Assembly (NCBI GenBank): GCA_029717555.1
Contig: JAMDHS010000082.1
Coordinates: 1 to 64,000 of the forward strand
Direction: 5' to 3'
Origin: Peribolospora baueri
Lineage: Eukaryota; Basidiomycota; Peribolosporomycetes; Peribolosporales; Peribolosporaceae
DNA length: 64,000 nucleotides
The translations under genes were made by a program, and so were the position numbers. Under the pieces are notes generated by a model, which ran no database searches, was not told the DNA's origin, and was given only the letters and a program-made list of their open reading frames with translations. The first letter of the stretch is position 1. The number at the start of each line of letters is the position of its first letter. Below are positions 1 to 12,106 of the stretch, piece by piece.

Positions 1-144
1 GAGTTGCTTGGTCGGGGTAGGGAGGCCAGGAGGGATGGGAAACGTAGCCGCCGGAGGAAGGGGAGATAGAGGCAGTGGCAGGATGGTGGCCCTGGTAAGA
101 CGAGCCGGCGGAGAAACGGTGGGGGTATTTTTTGCTTGAGCCAT
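1..144 (-). CDS. Possible 5' end of a gene running off the left edge
   Basis: On the minus strand an ATG at 144 opens a frame that stays open for 48 codons to the edge of the window. It starts MAQAKNTPTVSPPARL and continues rich in Pro, Leu, Thr and Ala, like a disordered or targeting N-terminus. There is no recognisable domain. An open frame this short can arise by chance in GC-rich DNA, so this is only a candidate. Its neighbour, the MFS permease, ends about 460 bp to the right on the same strand. Confidence 0.3.
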   Translation of the reverse strand, partial: MAQAKNTPTVSPPARLTRATILPLPLSPLPPAATFPIPPGLPTPTKQL

Positions 145-603
145 TTTTCGCATGTCGCCCTCGATTCCGCCACGCACTTCTCTGGGCCGTAGGGATGTGT
201 AGTGCACACGAGGTGGATGGATGGACGGATGGATGGATGGATGAATGGATCTCTGATGACTTTTCTTTGTAAAGGGTACGCGAGCCAGAGGCGTTTCGCA
301 GAAGTCGCTCGGTTCCCTCCGTAGCGGGTGTTCGTAGAGGTGAACGCTGGGAATCCCGGAACGGATCGCGTCTCTCGCCCCAGGTCTCACCTCACCCCTC
401 CACCCCCACAAGCGCTGCGGAAGCGTTGCTGCACATGGCTCGGATGTCGTTCGCGGTCAATCAAACGCCGTGGTTGGGCGTCAACAAAAATGGTATAAGT
501 CCAGGTGGACGGAAAACGTCGTCCTATTCTACAAGCCAAACAAAGAAGCGCTTCGTGCCCACGGATTTCGGCGGCCGTGTCGAGTCGTCGAGTCGACCGA
601 CGT
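145..603. other. Intergenic stretch with a GGAT microsatellite
   Basis: No supported gene. It holds the 3' flank of the permease gene and, at about 213-249, a short (GGAT)n/(GGAC) tandem repeat. Short open frames here are not conserved-looking. Confidence 0.6.
213..249. repeat. (GGAT)n microsatellite
   Basis: About nine copies of the 4-bp unit GGAT with one GGAC and one GAAT variant. It lies in non-coding DNA. Confidence 0.85.
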
Positions 604-3600
604 TCACGCCCTCCTACCCGCTTCTTCCGCCTCCGCCCCCACATACGCCTTATCCTCCTCGGCCTCCGCCGTGCTCGTCGGCGCTTCGGCGCGGGCGTCG
701 ATCGCTAGCGGGTTGGCCGCGCTCGCACGCGCCATCGTCTCTTCCGCCCAGGGGTAAGGGTACTTGTTGTTAAAGTAACTGATGACCTGGACCGTGACAA
801 AGCAGGCAAACATGAGGCACGTGGTCGTCGCAAAGCCCGGGATGTATCCGGGGGCGGAGGAAGTGGGCCAGATGTAGGAGCCGAAAACGGAGGAGAGGTT
901 GCCGAGCATGTTGACGATTGCGAGCGTCACGCTACGCTTGATGTTCCTGGGGGTACGAGAAGAAGAAGAAGATGGGGGCGGACAGTTCGGTTGCCGTTGC
1001 GGCGATGAGCGAGGATTTCTCATTAGACGGAGATGATCGGACGAGGGGACTAGGGGGTCTCACGGTGCGCTGACAACGTTACTCGTGAACGCGAGGCAGA
1101 TCGGTAGCGCTGACCAGATTCCGGCGGCGCCGAAGCACAGCATGGCGTATCGGACCTTTGCGTTTTCGGTAGCGCAGCAGACGACAAAGGCGACGACGGC
1201 CAGAAGACTGAAGGCGGAAATGTGCCACGTGCGTTCCTTGAAGTAGTCCGAAGAGAAGGAGCCGGCGATGGAGAACACAAAGGCGACAGCGTCTGGGTGT
1301 GCCACAAGGCCACGTTATGGGAAGTAAGTCAGCATTTTGATGCGACGACCGACAGGCGGTCTTCCAGTCAGCCGAGCCGCTCACAAATCGGAACCGTCAT
1401 CTGAAGGAGGAGCGAAGAAAGAGGCCAGCGTGTGAGCTGGACGGAGAATGCAGAACCTGTGAGAATCGCGACCGTTCCCACTCACCCATTGAGCGCTCGT
1501 TCCCTTATAGCCTAGATCGTCTGTGAGCGTGGGGATGAAGTAGCTGTGCGAAGCGAGCAGTCGCGAACGGGCGAGTGAGTGGTTGGAGCGAGCACGTGTC
1601 CGAGAGCGTGCTCGGATGTCGTCTCATCGTCCCCGCTATGGATATGGCAGGAACACCAGCTCACGAAATCGTTCCACTGCTGACGACGAAGAGGTAGAGG
1701 AACATGAACGCCTGCAAAGAAACGAAGAGAAGAGGGCCGGCGGGTAAATTTGACTAGAGGGAAGCAAATCACGGAGAGCTTGTGCGACCTCTGAGCCAAT
1801 TTCAAACCCTCCCAGCGCGCCCACTCACCCAAGTCCTCCAGTCCTGGACAGCCATGAGGAAGCCCCTCCACTGTCCTACGCTCGACTTTCCATCCGCGTT
1901 GTTCTCCACAGCGAGGCGCTTGACCGCCAACGCCCTCTCGCTGTCGGTGAGCCAGGAGGTCGTCGCTGGGAAGTTGGGAAGGATGAGCGTGGCAAGGAGG
2001 GCGAAAACGACGGTGAGGACGCCTTCGACTGTGGTGATGAAGGACGAAGCGGCGCGAGAAAGCGAGGTGGTCCCGGACCTGGTGGTTAGCACGACACGAC
2101 TCGGGCTCGAAAGGTCTCTGAGAACGCCGTCGTTGGCGCTCGACGAGCATAGAACCGACTCGGCCTCGCCGCGTCGCTCACTCAGAAACAGCCACTTCCA
2201 CCCTCGGATGCCGGCATGGCCGTCCAAGTTCTTCGTGATCCCTCCGGCCAGCAAGCCGCCAAAGGCGCCAGAAGTGATGGCGGCCGAGTAGAACAGTGCG
2301 ATCCGGCGAGAGAGCTCGGCTGTCCGAGAAGAAGCGAGTGGTTACGGAACAGGCAGTCGAAGAGGCCATGACCCGTGGTTCAACCGCCTGAAATGTCGTC
2401 TATACCAGGGGTGAGGGGCCAATTGCGCGTACGTACCCTTTCTGTACCAGTTGGAGAGCAAGAGCATCACACCCGGGAAGAAGCCGGACTCCTGAAAGGG
2501 CGCAGCGCACCGCGTGGGGAAGCAGGGCAAGGGAGAGAAATTCGAGATGCGCCATGAGCACGAGCGGGGAGATGGTCAAGCCTTCCAGCGGCGATAGGAG
2601 ACCATGTTGACGACGCATACAAGTTACGTCAAGAGGTCGTACGCACCACGATACCGAGAGCGATTCGGATCCCAATAAGACCGTTTTTGGTCTTGACTCC
2701 GACGACCTACGTGAGACATCAGGGGAAAGAGACGTCCGTTGAGCGTCCATCGGGCGAGTGTGGACGAATGAACGGTCGGGGAACTTACCGCACAGCTGGA
2801 AGAGAAGATTTGGACGGGTGGGGAGTCGCATGGGGTCAGCCATCCAAGTCGGTGAGGGGAAAGGCGTGCCCGTCCAGCGACGCCCTCGTCTCTCACCTCA
2901 CGCATCCCCATACGAGCTGTTCCGGGGGTTGTGCCACACAAAGCCGTGAGCGAGCGAACGAGTATAGAGCGTTTCGGCGCGGAGGGCGAGGTGACTCACC
3001 ATAATGGTGGGGAGGTACAAGCTGGGCTTGCTCCTGGTGAGCAACATGTTGCTCGGCACCTCGAGTAGGAGATAGGCGACGAAAAAGATGCTCAGCGCCA
3101 GCGAGTAGTCCGAGGAGGATAGGTGCAGGTCGACAGCCATGCCTGCCACTCGGGCATTGGAGATGTTCGTCCTGCATCGCGGCGGTGACAGGGAGCGTGA
3201 CTGCGTTCAGTTGGGCCATTTCAAGACAGCATTCGCACCGCGCGAGTTCTCACCTATCCAGATAGTTAAGGCAGCTGGACGTGGGGAAGGGAGGCAAGGC
3301 AATGGAGGTGAACGTGGGCGCCCGCATTCGATCCAGCGGGAGGACTCACTACATGACCCAGAGGATGGGGAGCAATCGCATGTCGATCTTCCTCACGAGG
3401 CGCCTCTCTTCCTCCGTGCCAGGCACGTAGCCTGCTTCCTCTCCGAGCTGGATACCATGCTGGCCGGCGGGGATGGCGCCACGGTCCGCTGAAGGAGAGA
3501 GGGTGCGAGCTCTGTCGTGGTCGGCGCCGACGGGACGCACGACGGCCGTCGGGGCGTGCTCGAGATGGGCGATGTCGGGCCCTGCGAGATCCTTTGTCTC

Positions 3601-3651
3601 TCCCGAGCGCGACTCTGGCGTGCGAGGGCGAGGGGGAGTGGAATCGGCCAT
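604..3651 (-). CDS. Major facilitator transporter, Dal5/allantoate permease (ACS) family
   Basis: Plasma-membrane proton-coupled carrier of the anion:cation symporter family, whose members move allantoate, nicotinate, pantothenate, biotin and similar organic anions. The substrate cannot be told from sequence. The start at 3651 opens a disordered Ser/Pro N-tail ending in EERRLVRKIDMRLLPILWVM. A small exon near 3255-3275 gives CLNYLDR. The next exon (about 3000-3180) gives TNISNARVAGM and then FFVAYLLLEVPSNMLLTR, the TM1-TM2 signature of Dal5-type carriers. Later exons include SIAGSFSSDYFKERTWHI and the late TM segments GNLSSVFGSYIWPTSSAPGY and FATTTCLMFACFV. The stop is at 604. There are many short introns. 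It diverges from GCV1 across a 1.1-kb gap. Confidence 0.85.
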
Positions 3652-4065
3652 TGTCTAGAGGGCGAAGAAGGAAAGGCGGGGGGACAAGGATGGCGAGGAG
3701 GCGGGAGGAGATGGGCGGAGAGGAGAAGACGTCGAGAGGAGTCCGGACCGAGTGCAGGGCGACGGCGTCGAGGAGCGAGCGTCCGCATTTGTAGGCGTCG
3801 TCCTCGCCTCGCCTCGCCCTATCGTCTCGTCGGCCTTGGGTCGCCGCGACAGGCAACATGCAACAGGCACGCGGGCAGGGCGGGCGGGAATGAGGTTCTG
3901 CCCTGTACAGCGAGCCAGGTCGCAGATGGACGTGGGCCGTCGCGTCTAAGGGCGGGGCGCCGGGCAGGCTGAGAGCCGAGCGAGCGGGGAAGGGACGGGC
4001 GGGACGTGATTGTGATGGTTTGCCTGTTTCGTCTGTGCGACGGCGTCAGCGTCAGCGTCAGCTGT

Positions 4066-4146
4066 TGGCTTGCCTTGGATTGCCTTGAAATAACCTTGGC
4101 TTGCCTTGGACTGCCTTGGGTTGCCTTGGATGATAATAGCCTTGGT
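4066..4146. repeat. Short minisatellite, TTGCCTTGGA-like unit
   Basis: Seven or so imperfect 10-11-bp copies of TTGCCTTGGA lie head to tail, preceded by GCGTCA hexamers at 4043-4062. It is non-coding and upstream of two divergent genes. Confidence 0.75.
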
Positions 4147-4370
4147 GTGTCCTGGCGACGGATGAGAACAAGGCGCCGAGGCGCTTACCCCGCAAAGAAG
4201 CCCATCATCCGGACCGAACGCTCTGCCAGGACGGGCAGCTGACGGCGTCATAGGCGAGCACCGCTTCACCGCTCCGAATTTGTCAACACTTGCCCAATCC
4301 ACCAAGGCAGGGCAGGGCAGACCGGTGGGCGACGAAGCGGGCGGCGACCGAGATGGACATGGAGATCGAG

Positions 4371-4396
4371 AAGAGAAGAGAAGAGAAGAGAAGAAA
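4371..4396. repeat. (AAGAG)n microsatellite
   Basis: Five head-to-tail copies of the pentamer AAGAG on the plus strand, about 340 bp upstream of the GCV1 start codon. Confidence 0.8.
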
Positions 4397-4732
4397 GGAA
4401 TCAGCGAGCGACATCTGTCAGAGACGAGAATGGCAGCGATCGACATCCCCTCCCTGCAAACATCATAGGACCACCGGCTGGTCATTCGTCGGTCTCCCCC
4501 CTATACCAATGTACATCCTCGCCCATCGCCCGCCGTCATGGTACAGGTGAGCGTGCTCGTTGTCGATAGGAGATAGATACTTGCAGGCGTACATCAGCAA
4601 ACCAATCACGAGCGAGGCCGCCGAAAAGGGACCGACCCGACCAACCGTCCCGATCGGAGGCCGGACGCTCCTCGAACACGAATCTCCCTTTCTTCCGCCC
4701 ACCATCTCCCCCTTCTCCACCATCCGGCCATA

Positions 4733-6618
4733 ATGCTTCGACTGCCCACTCTCTCTTTACGTCGGCTCGCGCCCTCAGCGAGGCGGCCCGTGTCCAAGAT
4801 CGCCCGGCCGACCGCCACCGTCGTCCCCGCTTCCCGACTTGTGCCCCACTTTTCCACGACTAGAAGCCCGGAAAGCTTCTCCAGGACGTTCGCTACCAGC
4901 GGGTTTAGAGGGAACAGGAAAGAAGTAGGTGTCGCCGGCCTGGATGCTCTTCAATGGATGGAGACATGCGATGGAAAGAGAGAGAGAGACGGAGACGGAC
5001 ACCCGACCCACGCTCAACTCCCCTTCTACCATCCCTTGCAAATGTCTTTCTGCGCCGCCATCGACTCCACCTCCCCACCCCCTTCCCCGGATGCAGGCCG
5101 ATCACCAGCTACCGCTGCGTCGGACCGGTCTGTTTGACTTTCACCTCGCCCACGGCGCCAAGATGGTGCCCTTTGCCGGGTACAGCATGCCTCTGAGCTA
5201 CGGGGATGTCGGCCAAGGTGAGAGCAGCAGCGACGAACGCTTTGCGGGGCAGGCTACTCGAACGATTACCCTGATAGAAGGACTTGCCTCAATGATTCCG
5301 TGTTCCTCTTTCAGTGGCGAGCCACAAACACGTCCGGCAGAGCGCCGGGCTATTCGACGTGGGCCACATGGTCCAGAGCTTGTCAGTCTTCTTCACAGAC
5401 TCGGCCTTGTCTCCGTTCTCCCGTATTGATGGCTGTGTCTCTTTCGCTCATTCCCGCATCGCAGCGTCACCGGTCCCTCCGCTCAGGCTTTCCTGGAGCA
5501 CCTCACCCCCTCCTCCCTCTCCATGCTCAAGCCCTTCCACTCCACGCTCTCCGTCTTGCTAAACGAGCATGGCGGCATCATCGACGACACCGTCATCTCC
5601 AAACACTCCGACACGCGCTTCTACGTCGTCACCAACGCCGCCAGGAGGGATCGCGATCTGGCCTGGTTTGAGGAGCAGAAGGACAAGTGGAATGCGATGC
5701 AGGGCGAGGGACAGGGCAGGCAAGTCGAAGTGCAGGAGATGGAAGGCTGGGGCCTCATTGCTCTCCAAGGCCCAAAGGCCGCTCAAGTCCTTCAGCAGTT
5801 CACCGCGTACGACTTGAGCACCCTCTACTTTGGCCAGTCGGCCTACGTCGACATCAACGGCGTCAACGTCCACGTCGCTCGAGGCGGCTACACTGGCGAA
5901 GACGGTTTTGAGGTACGTGCCCGTCCATCTTGAGCCCACCTCGGCGGACCGGCAATGGCTGATCCCAGTTTGCCCGCACCGCCCCAGATCTCCATCACCC
6001 CGTCCGCAACCGCGAACATCGCCTCCCTCCTCGCGGCTGACCCGCTCGTGCAGCTCACCGGCCTCGGCGCTCGCGACAGCCTGCGACTCGAAGCCGGCAT
6101 GTGCCTTTACGGCCACGATCTGGACGAGAACACCACGCCAATCGAGGGCGCTCTCACCTGGGTGATCGGCAAGGACCGTCGGGAACCGTCTGCTGGCTTC
6201 ATCGGCGCAGAGACCGTGTCCAAGACGCTCAAAGACGGTCCCAAGCAAAGGAGGGTCGGTCTCGTCGTAGAGGGCGCGCCGGCGAGAGAAGGCGCCGAGG
6301 TGTTCACGGCCGATGGGAAGGAAAATATCGGTGAGTGGAGGGAGACGGGTGGGGCGGGGCGGTCCACTCGTGTTCGTGCACGCCGTCGCTCATCATCGCC
6401 TTACCGCCGACGTTTTCAACCCCGTCCGTCCGTCGTCAGGCCGCATCACATCCGGCATCCCCTCACCCACACTCGGTCAAAACATCGCCATGGGCTACGT
6501 CCAATCGGGCCACCACAAACGCGGCACCGAGGTGGCCGTCATGGTTCGCAACAAGCTGCGCAAGGCGACGATTGCCAAAATGCCTTTTGTCGACACTAAA
6601 TACCACAAGCCGAGTTAG
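4733..6618 (+). CDS. GCV1: Aminomethyltransferase, T protein of the glycine cleavage system
   Basis: Mitochondrial enzyme that takes the aminomethyl group from the lipoyl H protein, gives 5,10-methylene-tetrahydrofolate and releases ammonia. Exon 1 encodes a basic, Ser/Ala-rich presequence ([19 protein letters not shown]) that ends in NRKE before a GTAGGT donor near 4924. The next exons give [20 protein letters not shown], then [20 protein letters not shown], then the long central exon with GGIIDDTVI and [10 protein letters not shown], then [15 protein letters not shown]. The last exon ends VDTKYHKPS. All are hallmark GCV_T segments and are in order. The gene is about 400 codons with some six exons, the normal size. 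It converges on the uS13m gene. Confidence 0.95.
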
Positions 6619-7205
6619 CTGTCGGTCTGGTCGGAAGACGTGTTTCGAAATGCCGCCGTTCCCTCCTAGGTCCGGGGGGATTGAGCTGGGAAACGAAGGA
6701 TAAAAATCTAACCATCCCCATCGAATCCGCATTGCCAGATTCCTAACCGCTGGCTTTTTTTCCTTTCCTTTTCTCTTTTCTTTTTTCTCGGATCTCGAAA
6801 TATCCGATGGGATTGAGCTTTCTGTGCAAAAGACGGGCGGGCGAATGGCTTAGCGTTCGGTGATGGATAAAAGCCGACATGCCATGCTCTTTGACGTCGT
6901 ATGCGGTCACGGTCACGTTCACGATCACTTCCACGAGAGAAGGCACCATCTAGCTACAAACATCCCTCTCCAGAAGAGTGACCCTCGTCGTCATGCCGTT
7001 TCCCCCCTGAAGCGCAGCCGCGCTAGAGGCTCTACCAGAGCGGAGACGCTGTTCGGATGATGGAGTCGTCGGAGACGGATGATGGGGAGGACATGCATGA
7101 AGCCGAAAGGAAAGTAAAGAGGAGAAAGCGAAAGACTCCGTCAGTCGAATCAAGTTTTCATTCACCCGGCGCCCCTCCCTCCGAAATAGGTGGGACGACC
7201 TTATC
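6619..7205. other. Convergent 3' flanks of GCV1 and uS13m
   Basis: No gene supported. It holds a pyrimidine-rich tract near 6755-6790 and AT-richer DNA, consistent with two facing 3' untranslated regions and termination signals. Confidence 0.5.
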
Positions 7206-7875
7206 TCACCTGGCGAACCCTCTCCTATCGAGCCTGTTTAGCCTCCTCGCCGTACGCGCGTTCGTCCGGGTGCCCTGTCCTCTCACTGGATATCCTAGAG
7301 AGTGTCGCCTGCCGATGTAGCTGCCTACGCTGCGGTGGTGGGCGATGTTGGCTCGGACCTGTCTGCGCAGATCTGTCTCGATGGAGAGCGATCGTAGAGG
7401 GTCGTCCGATGGCGAGGCGGTCGTCGACGGAGATGGACCGGGAAGGGAAACGGCGGCTTCGTACGACGTTTGCGACTCCGCCCCTACCCCCAACCCCTTG
7501 GAAGACGAAGGAAGAGGCCTCGACGGCGGCGAAATGTGGGAGAGCGGTCGCGGCGCCTGGGCTGCCACGCTGCCCGGAGAAGACAGGTAGGCGGACAGAG
7601 CGGTGACCTGGTGCTCCGTCAGCGAGCCCACGGTCGCTCGATCGTGGATCTGTAGCCGCGCACACAGGCGCTCGGCGGTGGGCAGGTTGATGCCGTAGAA
7701 GGCGGTCAAGGCCACCTGCGCGGACAGATGAAATTCGCAAAAGCGTCATGGCCCGGCGCGAGTATGTGAAGAGGCGAACAAAAAGACAATGCTCTTCGCT
7801 CTTCAAAGCTCCCACCACCAAGCCTCTCACCTTGACTACCTTGTTGTCTGCCAAGTGCGCACCGAGAAGGTACAT
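7206..7875 (-). CDS. SWS2: Mitochondrial small-subunit ribosomal protein uS13m with an inserted linker
   Basis: Component of the head of the mitoribosomal small subunit, contacting tRNA and the intersubunit bridge. Exon 1 (7875-7831) encodes [15 protein letters not shown] and exon 2 (7715-7206) the rest, separated by a 115-nt GT..AG intron. The second exon starts [17 protein letters not shown] (helix-turn-helix region) and ends with the S13 C-terminal block: a basic helix, [20 protein letters not shown] and a basic tail. Between the two halves, after LSAYLSS and before [12 protein letters not shown], lies a Ser/Pro/Ala-rich stretch of roughly 50 residues absent from bacterial S13 (about 120 aa; here 184 aa). 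It reads in frame without a clear intron. It shares a divergent promoter of about 210 bp with the FAM50 gene. Confidence 0.92.
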
Positions 7876-8085
7876 GATTTACTGTGATGGGAAGACGATT
7901 AAGTGCGCCATCCGAGGGAAGGACACGGCTAGAAGACCTCGGAGAAAGGCGGTGATAGGCGACGATACGAGGGGCAGGTGGCACAGATACCGTCGAACGA
8001 CTCTCACCGACACGAACCAACACCACACTTCGGCTCCACCCGTCCCGCCCTTCCCTTCCCATCAACGTATTCAGTTTCACACGCC
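7876..8085. promoter_or_regulatory. Short divergent promoter, uS13m / FAM50
   Basis: Only about 210 bp lie between the two start codons, so the core promoters of both genes must be here. No clear TATA box was seen. Confidence 0.5.
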
Positions 8086-9827
8086 ATGGCCACCTCCCAG
8101 GACGAGCACCGCCGTCAGGCGTTGCTCACGAAGAAGCGCGAAGAAATGATGGCCGAGTTTGAGCGGCAGCGCACCGCCCTCCAAAAGGACACTGAGCGCA
8201 ACCGAACGGGGGCGGATCGGTTCGTGGGGCAGAACGACAGCATGGAAGATCGCCTGAAGAAGGACACTGTCGGTCTCGTGCATCTTGAGGATTTCCAGGC
8301 TAGGAGGAAGGAGCTGGAGGAACAGAGGGCTCGGGAAGCGGCGATGACGAACGAGATCAAGTGAGTGTTTCCCACCTATGTCGGCGAGTCCTCTCTCTCT
8401 TTCTCTCTCTCAGGGGCAGCGAGCGCCTTGGGCGTTGTGCATGCTCGAATGCTGACTCGCACTTGAGGCCCATGCGCTGCTCCCTCCATTTTGTGTCTCC
8501 TACGTGATGTCGCATAGGGAAGTAGACAAGAAGAAGAAAAAAAAGAAGAACAACAAGGCAAAATTGTCTTTCGCCATGGATGGCGAGGAGGAAGAGGAGT
8601 TTGATCAAGGACCGAAGAAGAAAAAGGCCAAGGTCAATGGCGATTCTGGTGAGCAGCAGCGGCGTTTTTTCTTCGATGCAGTCGACTTAGCAGTTGAGCT
8701 CGAGCTAATTTGTTCCTGGCATCGTATCCATTTTTACAGCCCCGAAGATGGCGAAGCTAGGCAAGAATCCCTCTGTGGACACCTCCTTCCTGCCAGACCG
8801 TGAACGTGAAGAGGCGGAGCGGAAGGTGCGGGAAGAGTTGCGTCAAGAATGGTTGAAGAAGCAAGAGGAAATGAAGGAGGAGACTGTCGAAATCACTTAC
8901 TCGTTCTGGGATGGTACCGGACATCGGAGGACGGTCACGGTACGTTATCGTTTGCCTGCCCCTATAAGGCATCCCCTTTAAAATGGTACGCTAATCCGAG
9001 GACGAATGGAATGCTGGTCTACAGTGCAAGAAGGGCGACACGGTCGCCACTTTCCTCGACAAGTGCCGACAACAATTCCCACAGCTACGATCGATTAGCG
9101 TCGACAATTTGATGTACATCAAGGTCTGTGGTCCGCTCTTTTCTTTCCATATTGACCAGTCGTCCGTACGTGCCTTCGCTCAGGCGGACCTTTCCCCTCG
9201 TATCGATCTCTGCGCTTGCAGGAAGACTTGATCATCCCGGCGCACTACACTTTCTACGATGTGAGTCCCATGCTCCCGATATGCACATTTATTTCACAAT
9301 CTAAGGCTAGCCGAAGGTAAGATACTGACTGAAGAGGAGTCACCCTTTTGTCCTCTTACTGTTCGCAGTTCATCGTCAACAAAGCCCGCGGCAAGTCTGG
9401 CCCTCTTTTTAACTTCGACGTCCACGACGACGTACGAATGCTTGCAGACGCCACCAAGGAGAAGGACGAGGTGGGTCACAAGCTGTTGCTTATTTTTCTC
9501 CAGCTGCCGAAATTCATCGCCGGGGCATTGTCTGACGGCCTGTTTCACCCATTCTCGCTCGCCCCGTTTCGCGCGCTCATGCAGTCTCACGCGGGCAAAG
9601 TGGTCGAACGATCATGGTACCAGCGGAACAAGCACATCTTTCCCGCCAGTCGATGGGAGGTGTATGATCCTAAGAAGGAGTACGGCAGTTACACGTGAGT
9701 GCCCGGTCTACTTGTTTCTCCGACATTTGACCCGAGCCGAGGCGAAGAAGAAGCGGGAGGCCGATCGCTGACGCTCCTCACCTGCTCTTCGCTTACCAGC
9801 ATCCACGACCGATCCAAAGACAAATGA
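8086..9827 (+). CDS. FAM50/XAP5 family nuclear protein
   Basis: Homologue of human FAM50A and plant XCT, nuclear proteins linked to spliceosomes and gene expression. The start ATG at 8086 follows a pyrimidine-rich leader. Exon 1 encodes a charged coiled-coil N-terminus ([20 protein letters not shown]), ending NEIK at 8360. The next exon is a Lys-rich nuclear-localisation region ([20 protein letters not shown]). The XAP5 core follows: [50 protein letters not shown], a very short exon [13 protein letters not shown], then [33 protein letters not shown] and IHDRSKDK at the stop. There are at least eight exons. All motifs are in family order, so identification is firm. The cellular role here is inferred from orthologues. 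Confidence 0.93.
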
Positions 9828-10530
9828 AGTGCAGGGTGCTGCCTTCAGATGGGAGCATTGGTGCACTTGTATATTCCTTTTCGTGTATGCCTCTCTTTGT
9901 TCGTTTGTTGTATGCCGCCTGTGTGCCCCTTCTTGGATGCGGGCATACGAGACCTAGATCGATATGTCCGCACATCGCCGCGCCTTCTTCTTCTCTTCGA
10001 CCGAACAACCGGGCAGAGGTTGTCTGTTCCTTCCTACCACATCGACGACGAGCAAGTTGAAGGAAGAACATGTTGTAGCGGTGAGCGCAAGGACAGGACG
10101 AGACTCGTGATACGCGAGCGTCGTTCCCGTACTCTTTCGTACGTGATCGCTAGGTTCGAACAGTGGATGAGCTTCGCAGCATTCCTCCCTCTTCCGCCTC
10201 CTGAAAAAGTGGAGCGGAAGAGTGGACGGCTATGACTTGGCAACGGACTCTTTCTCGAGTTCCGTCTGCCCCGTCTTTTGCCTTTTGTGCTGCCAGATGG
10301 AACCAGCTCACAGTTTGAGGCATGAGCCCTTTCAGAATTTTCTTTTCTGTCCATGTGGGCCCGTAGCCATAGAAGCTGAGCGATATATTTGTTTGCCGGC
10401 CGGCTTTTGGTCGGTTTGACTTCTTCTCGAATTAAATTCGTATCGGTCGATGTGCGATGAGGGAATTGTACATAGCTCGAGTATACATGAGGGCTCGGTG
10501 TTAAGGAAAAGAGGCGCCGCCAACAACCGC
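9828..10530. other. Convergent 3' flanks of FAM50 and the DUF202-like gene
   Basis: No gene supported. AT-richer DNA near 10380-10470 is likely 3' untranslated sequence. Confidence 0.45.
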
Positions 10531-12106
10531 TTAAGAAGAATGGGAATGGGCCTCCATCCGCAACATCAACCCCAGCAGCGCTCCTTCCAGCGCGACCACG
10601 AACATAGTCACGACGGCTACCACGGTTCCGTTTGTTCGGAACTTGCGCGTAAAGCTTCTCGTTGTCGTTCGCATCTTCGTTCCTGACCGTTGGCCGGGGG
10701 CGAATGCTTGGGCGTGGGCGGGCGAGGCGACAGGCGCGGGAAAAGCGGTACGGGTAGATGAGCCGACGTCATTGGCCAGCACATTTCTGTCGCCGTCAGC
10801 GGGGGCCGAGGAGGAGTAAAGAGGTTCGGCTAAAGACGTGGCCACCCGGGCCGTGTGGATGTCTTCCATTTCGCCTTCAGAAGTTCTCTGTTTGTCCGCC
10901 GCCACACCTCTTCCATCCTTGGCCGCTGAGATTCGTGTCTGCTGCGCCAGTGTTTGCCGAACGGACGATTGACTAGTCCGAGGCCCAGATTTGCCCTGCT
11001 GTTCATTTTGATGACCATGCCAGGAGGATGAGAAGGGAATATGCTTACTGGCCGCAGACAGGGGAGACAAATCCACGCCCATTACTTCGCCTTCTGCGCC
11101 CGTCCGCTCCTCCGCCGCTGACAATCGCATGTGTTGTTGCACTCCTTGCTCCGCTGAGGGACGTGCGGTCGCAGCTTCGTGCTCGTGCTGGTGACGGTGC
11201 GTGCTGTTACCACCACCATCGTTCTCGTCCTCCTCTTCTGGTGTCAAAGGCTCCGACCTACGGTTCGAAGCCTCATTCAAATGTCGTTCTTCCTCGTGTT
11301 CTCTGATCATATGGGCCACATCGTCTTGGAACATCTTGTCCGAGAGTCTGCGACGGTGGATGGAGATGAGGAGAAGAAAAAGGGAAAGGACGACATAAAG
11401 GAGGCCGACTGGTGGCGATGTGGAAGTATGTCGTAATGTTACCGAGTTGGCCCATGCCTTCCTCCTCCGCCGGTGCCTCATTGGAACCAGGGCTCGCTCG
11501 GCCGCGATCGGACTCACTGAGATAAAAGGTGCGGTCGAAGATCTTCAAGATCATCACGGCATAGCCCAGATTTCCTAAGGCCGACCTAGGAAAGCAGAAC
11601 ACGCCCGGGTCAAAGGTAGAGGAGAGAGGTCAGATGGGCACGGTTGACAGTCCTGCTTGGGGTTGTGCCCCCCCTCGTAGATGAGAGAGGATGGCCGACG
11701 GCGGCGAACAAAGCATCCCGTCGTCGAGGTCCACAGCCTGTGCCACGCCTGTTCACGCCCGCCCACCGTCAAACCACCATACCACCCACCTCGCATAAGC
11801 CCCATCGAAGGTTCTCTGCATGGCACGAATGTCCAGGATCTCCCTCTCGTCCAAGGCGACAAAGCTCCGTCTTCGGTGGCCGCGGTAACGGAGATGGCGA
11901 CGGGGGGTGACTAGAGGCGCCCAATAACGATGACGAGAGGGTTCTTTCCCGCTCACCGTGTCCCATAGGGAGCTGAGGAAGGTGGGGTTGGGCATGGGCA
12001 AAAGGCTGATGATGGAAGCAAGGTGGATGACGGCGGAGGTAGCTCGAGCGTCGCTCCCGATCGTCATCACCCGCAGCCCATCCATCCACCGTCCGCCGTC
12101 GGCCAT
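10531..12106 (-). CDS. Three-TM membrane protein, DUF202 (YidH)-like
   Basis: Predicted small membrane protein of unknown function. The first exon (start 12106, or 11995) ends with LDEREILDIRAMQRTFDGAY, then splices to SALGNLGYAVMILKIF. This resembles the DUF202 signature, in which an E/Q-R-T-F motif precedes the first membrane helix. The third exon gives the second helix GLLYVVLSLFLLLIS, followed by a basic stop (HRRR). A long hydrophilic, His- and Ser-rich loop of over 200 residues follows. The last helix is VVAVVTMFVVALEGALLGLM, ending RMEAHSHSS. Bacterial DUF202 proteins are about 120 aa, so the long loop between helices 2 and 3 is a fungal expansion. The family assignment is by motif only. 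Confidence 0.6.

Larger units (their letters stand above)
3652..4732. promoter_or_regulatory. Divergent intergenic region between permease and GCV1, repeat-bearing
   Basis: It separates two divergent genes and must hold both promoters. No gene is supported. It contains three simple repeats: (GCGTCA)n near 4043-4062, a TTGCCTTGGA-type minisatellite at about 4066-4146 and an AAGAG repeat at 4371-4396. Purine-rich DNA precedes the GCV1 start. Confidence 0.5.
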
